Source of the DNA: Clostridium lundense DSM 17049
GTDB taxonomy: Bacteria; Bacillota; Clostridia; Clostridiales; Clostridiaceae
Length of the DNA stretch: 64,000 bases
Assembly (NCBI RefSeq): GCF_000619945.1
Contig: NZ_JHVC01000007.1
Location: 124,001-188,000 of the forward strand
Direction of reading: 5' to 3'
Position numbers and translations under genes: made by a program. The notes beneath the pieces are model-generated. The model had not been told where the DNA came from. It ran no database searches and saw nothing but the letters and a program-made list of their open reading frames with translations. Below, piece after piece: positions 62,971 to 64,000 of the stretch (positions are counted from its first letter, which is position 1; each line of letters starts with the position of its first letter).

Positions 62971-63083
62971 TTTTTACCTCCATTTCTACTGTATTATAAA
63001 GCCATCTAATAATATTATTATATTTCCTTCTTCTAAAATAAACAACAATAGGAAAATAAGGAAAAGATATGTGATTTTACAAG

Positions 63084-63097
63084 TGACAAAAATGTAA
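63084..63097. promoter_or_regulatory. BceR-type operator between the regulator and pspC-like genes
   Basis: TGACA-AAAA-TGTAA exactly fits TNACA-N4-TGTAA. It lies in the divergent region, 114 bases from the regulator start and 109 from the PspC-domain gene, so it may control either or both. Confidence 0.68.
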
Positions 63098-63205
63098 GGC
63101 TTTTTCTCAATATGTAAGGTAAATAAATGGAATGAAATTCTTTGAAAAAGTATAATTAAATCATGAAGTTAAGAAATTTTTAAATTTGAGAGGAAGAGAT
63201 TTAAC

Positions 63206-63430
63206 ATGAATAAATCACTTGTAAGAATAAAAGAAAATTCAATGTTGTTTGGAGTATGTATTGGCATAGCAGAATATTTTAATTTAGATGTTTCAAAAAT
63301 ACGTATTGCTTGGGTTATATCAATATTATTCTTCGGAACAGGATTATTATTATATGTTATATTAGCAATTGTACTTAATAAAAAGGAAGAAGAATATGTA
63401 GATGATATTAAAATTGATTTATTAAAATAG
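63206..63430 (+). CDS. PspC-domain small membrane protein
   Basis: A 74-residue PspC-domain protein: a short basic start, GVCIGIAEYFNLDVSKIRIAWVI with an amphipathic turn, and a hydrophobic helix (SILFFGTGLLLYVILAIVL) with a charged tail. GAGAGGAAGAG precedes the ATG. PspC domains take part in envelope-stress responses. Divergence from a Bce-type module with a shared operator suggests co-control by peptide antibiotics. Confidence 0.85.
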   Translation: MNKSLVRIKENSMLFGVCIGIAEYFNLDVSKIRIAWVISILFFGTGLLLYVILAIVLNKKEEEYVDDIKIDLLK

Positions 63431-63516
63431 ATGCTTAAAAAATCTATAAGTTTAGTATTTACTTGCAAATTAGTATAAAAGTATATATAATTATAATACA
63501 ATATAGATTAAAAAAC

Positions 63517-63745
63517 AGTGTTGATAAAAGCTAGGATTTATAAATTTCTTCAGAGAGTCGATGGTTGGTGAGAATCGGTGAAAAGCTAAATCTGTCCACT
63601 TTTGGAACTGTCGGTGATAAATCGAAAGGTTAGTATCCTTTATCATACTAATGTCGAGAGGCTGATTTTTATTATGGATCAGCAATTTGGGTGGCAACGC
63701 GGATTTCTTCCGTCCCATTTATTATGGGATGGAGGTTTTTTTATT
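63517..63745 (+). promoter_or_regulatory. T-box riboswitch (Ser specifier) for serS
   Basis: Stem I features (CAGAGAGTCGATGGTTGGTGAGAATCGG split by loops) lead to a likely specifier TCC at 63595-63597 followed by A, at the same geometry as the aspS T-box. The T-box TGGCAACGCGG lies near 63692. The terminator CCGTCCCAT/ATGGGATGG (63710-63718 with 63724-63732) with a T run ends it. Confidence 0.9.
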
Positions 63746-63747
63746 TT

Positions 63748-63834
63748 ATCCAATGATTACGTGCTCTAATGCTCCCATATTCTTCAAAGTGGAAGTAAAA
63801 ACTTTCTCTGAAGACAAGAACTCTGTTTATGGTT
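63748..63834 (-). repeat. Structured dispersed repeat (copy 2, shorter, inverted)
   Basis: The reverse complement of these bases matches the two ends of the 51472 copy: AAACAGAGTTCTT, the GTTTTTACT loop segment, TGGGAG.ATTAGAGC and the GTA.TCAT.GGAT tail. The central hairpin part is missing, so the two hairpins appear merged. It lies between the serS T-box terminator and the serS start, in reverse orientation to the gene. Confidence 0.62.
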
Positions 63835-63878
63835 TAAAAATTATAATATTATTTATATTTAATCTAGGAGGAGAAATC

Positions 63879-64000
63879 ATGTTAGATTTAAAATTTGTAA
63901 GAGAAAACCCAGAAATTGTTAAAGAGAATATAAGGAACAAATTTCAGGATAGTAAGCTGAACTTAGTAGATGAAGTAATCTCTATGGATGTTGAACTCAG
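63879..64000 (+). CDS. serS: Seryl-tRNA synthetase, 3'-truncated by the window edge
   Basis: The first 40 codons are visible. MLDLKFVRENPEIVKENIRNKF is the standard N terminus of bacterial SerRS, the start of the long coiled-coil arm that holds tRNA-Ser. GGAGGAG precedes the ATG. The serine T-box upstream confirms the identity. Confidence 0.93.
   Translation, partial: MLDLKFVRENPEIVKENIRNKFQDSKLNLVDEVISMDVEL

Noticed and set aside
1..64000. CRISPR arrays
   Set aside because: No regularly spaced direct repeats were found by eye; TnpB belongs to the IStron, not to a CRISPR locus.

Overview
The window is low-GC (clearly AT-rich), densely coded on the + strand, and carries T-box leaders, a TROVE/Ro60 gene, DUF4179 anti-sigma, WYL and MerR regulators and an IStron. 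Together these point to a Clostridium, probably of the C. botulinum / C. sporogenes kind. The genus call is an inference from gene content and style, not from a marker gene.

Layout. (1) 1-0.9 kb: the end of a multi-pass membrane protein. (2) 1.1-7.5 kb: a four-gene operon, MoxR AAA+ ATPase - DUF5682 protein - VWA (CoxE-like) protein - double-SWIM zinc-finger protein, in the order of E. coli yehL-yehM-yehP-yehQ. (3) 7.5-23.4 kb: an accessory block with two giant HEAT/DUF4132 paralogues (YehI/MolR-like) and, around them, SUKH/SMI1-like, DUF1963-like and other small acidic cytosolic proteins. The first DUF4132 gene is interrupted by a 1.98-kb IStron (group I intron plus TnpB plus omegaRNA end) bounded by GG dinucleotides. 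Removing it exactly restores the reading frame. (4) 23.5-29.2 kb: an RNA-repair/RNA-quality locus: a WYL regulator, a WYL-RtcB fusion ORF with a strong internal start for free RtcB, three tandem Y-RNA-like stem-loops (the middle one contains a circularly permuted tRNA-like fold), and the Ro60 orthologue Rsr. The WYL promoter and the Y-RNA promoter share a 19-base element at identical spacing to matched -35/-10 boxes.

(5) 29.3-33.4 kb: a divergent iron-siderophore ABC importer with a Fur-box-like site. (6) 33.5-42.6 kb: antibiotic-type UvrA paralogues with their regulators: MerR/GyrI-like plus a TrmO-TrmO-UvrA fusion, a second MerR plus a DUF554 protein, and a short UvrA plus MarR. Two 19-bp-spacer MerR promoters and a MarR-like operator can be read directly. 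(7) 42.6-44.3 kb: an Asp-specifier T-box with a duplicated antiterminator/terminator module before aspS. (8) 44.5-51.3 kb: a secreted HExxH protein with a ComEA-like helix-hairpin-helix, a two-component system, a small membrane protein, and an ECF sigma / DUF4179 pair. (9) 51.4-56.5 kb: a Fur-box promoter, an AraC regulator and a YbtPQ-like heterodimeric ABC pair. (10) 56.8-58.1 kb: an FMN azoreductase and a DUF1259 protein with a structured leader. (11) 58.2-63.4 kb: a Bce-type antimicrobial-peptide module (BceRSAB-like, minus strand) with two TNACA-N4-TGTAA operators, and a PspC protein. (12) 63.5-64.0 kb: a serine T-box, an inverted copy of a structured repeat, and the start of serS.

The most notable systems are the RtcB / triple Y RNA / Ro60 locus with its apparent WYL control, and the IStron sitting in a yeh-type MoxR-VWA-DUF4132 accessory cluster. 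All family names come from recognising motifs by eye; no database search was run.
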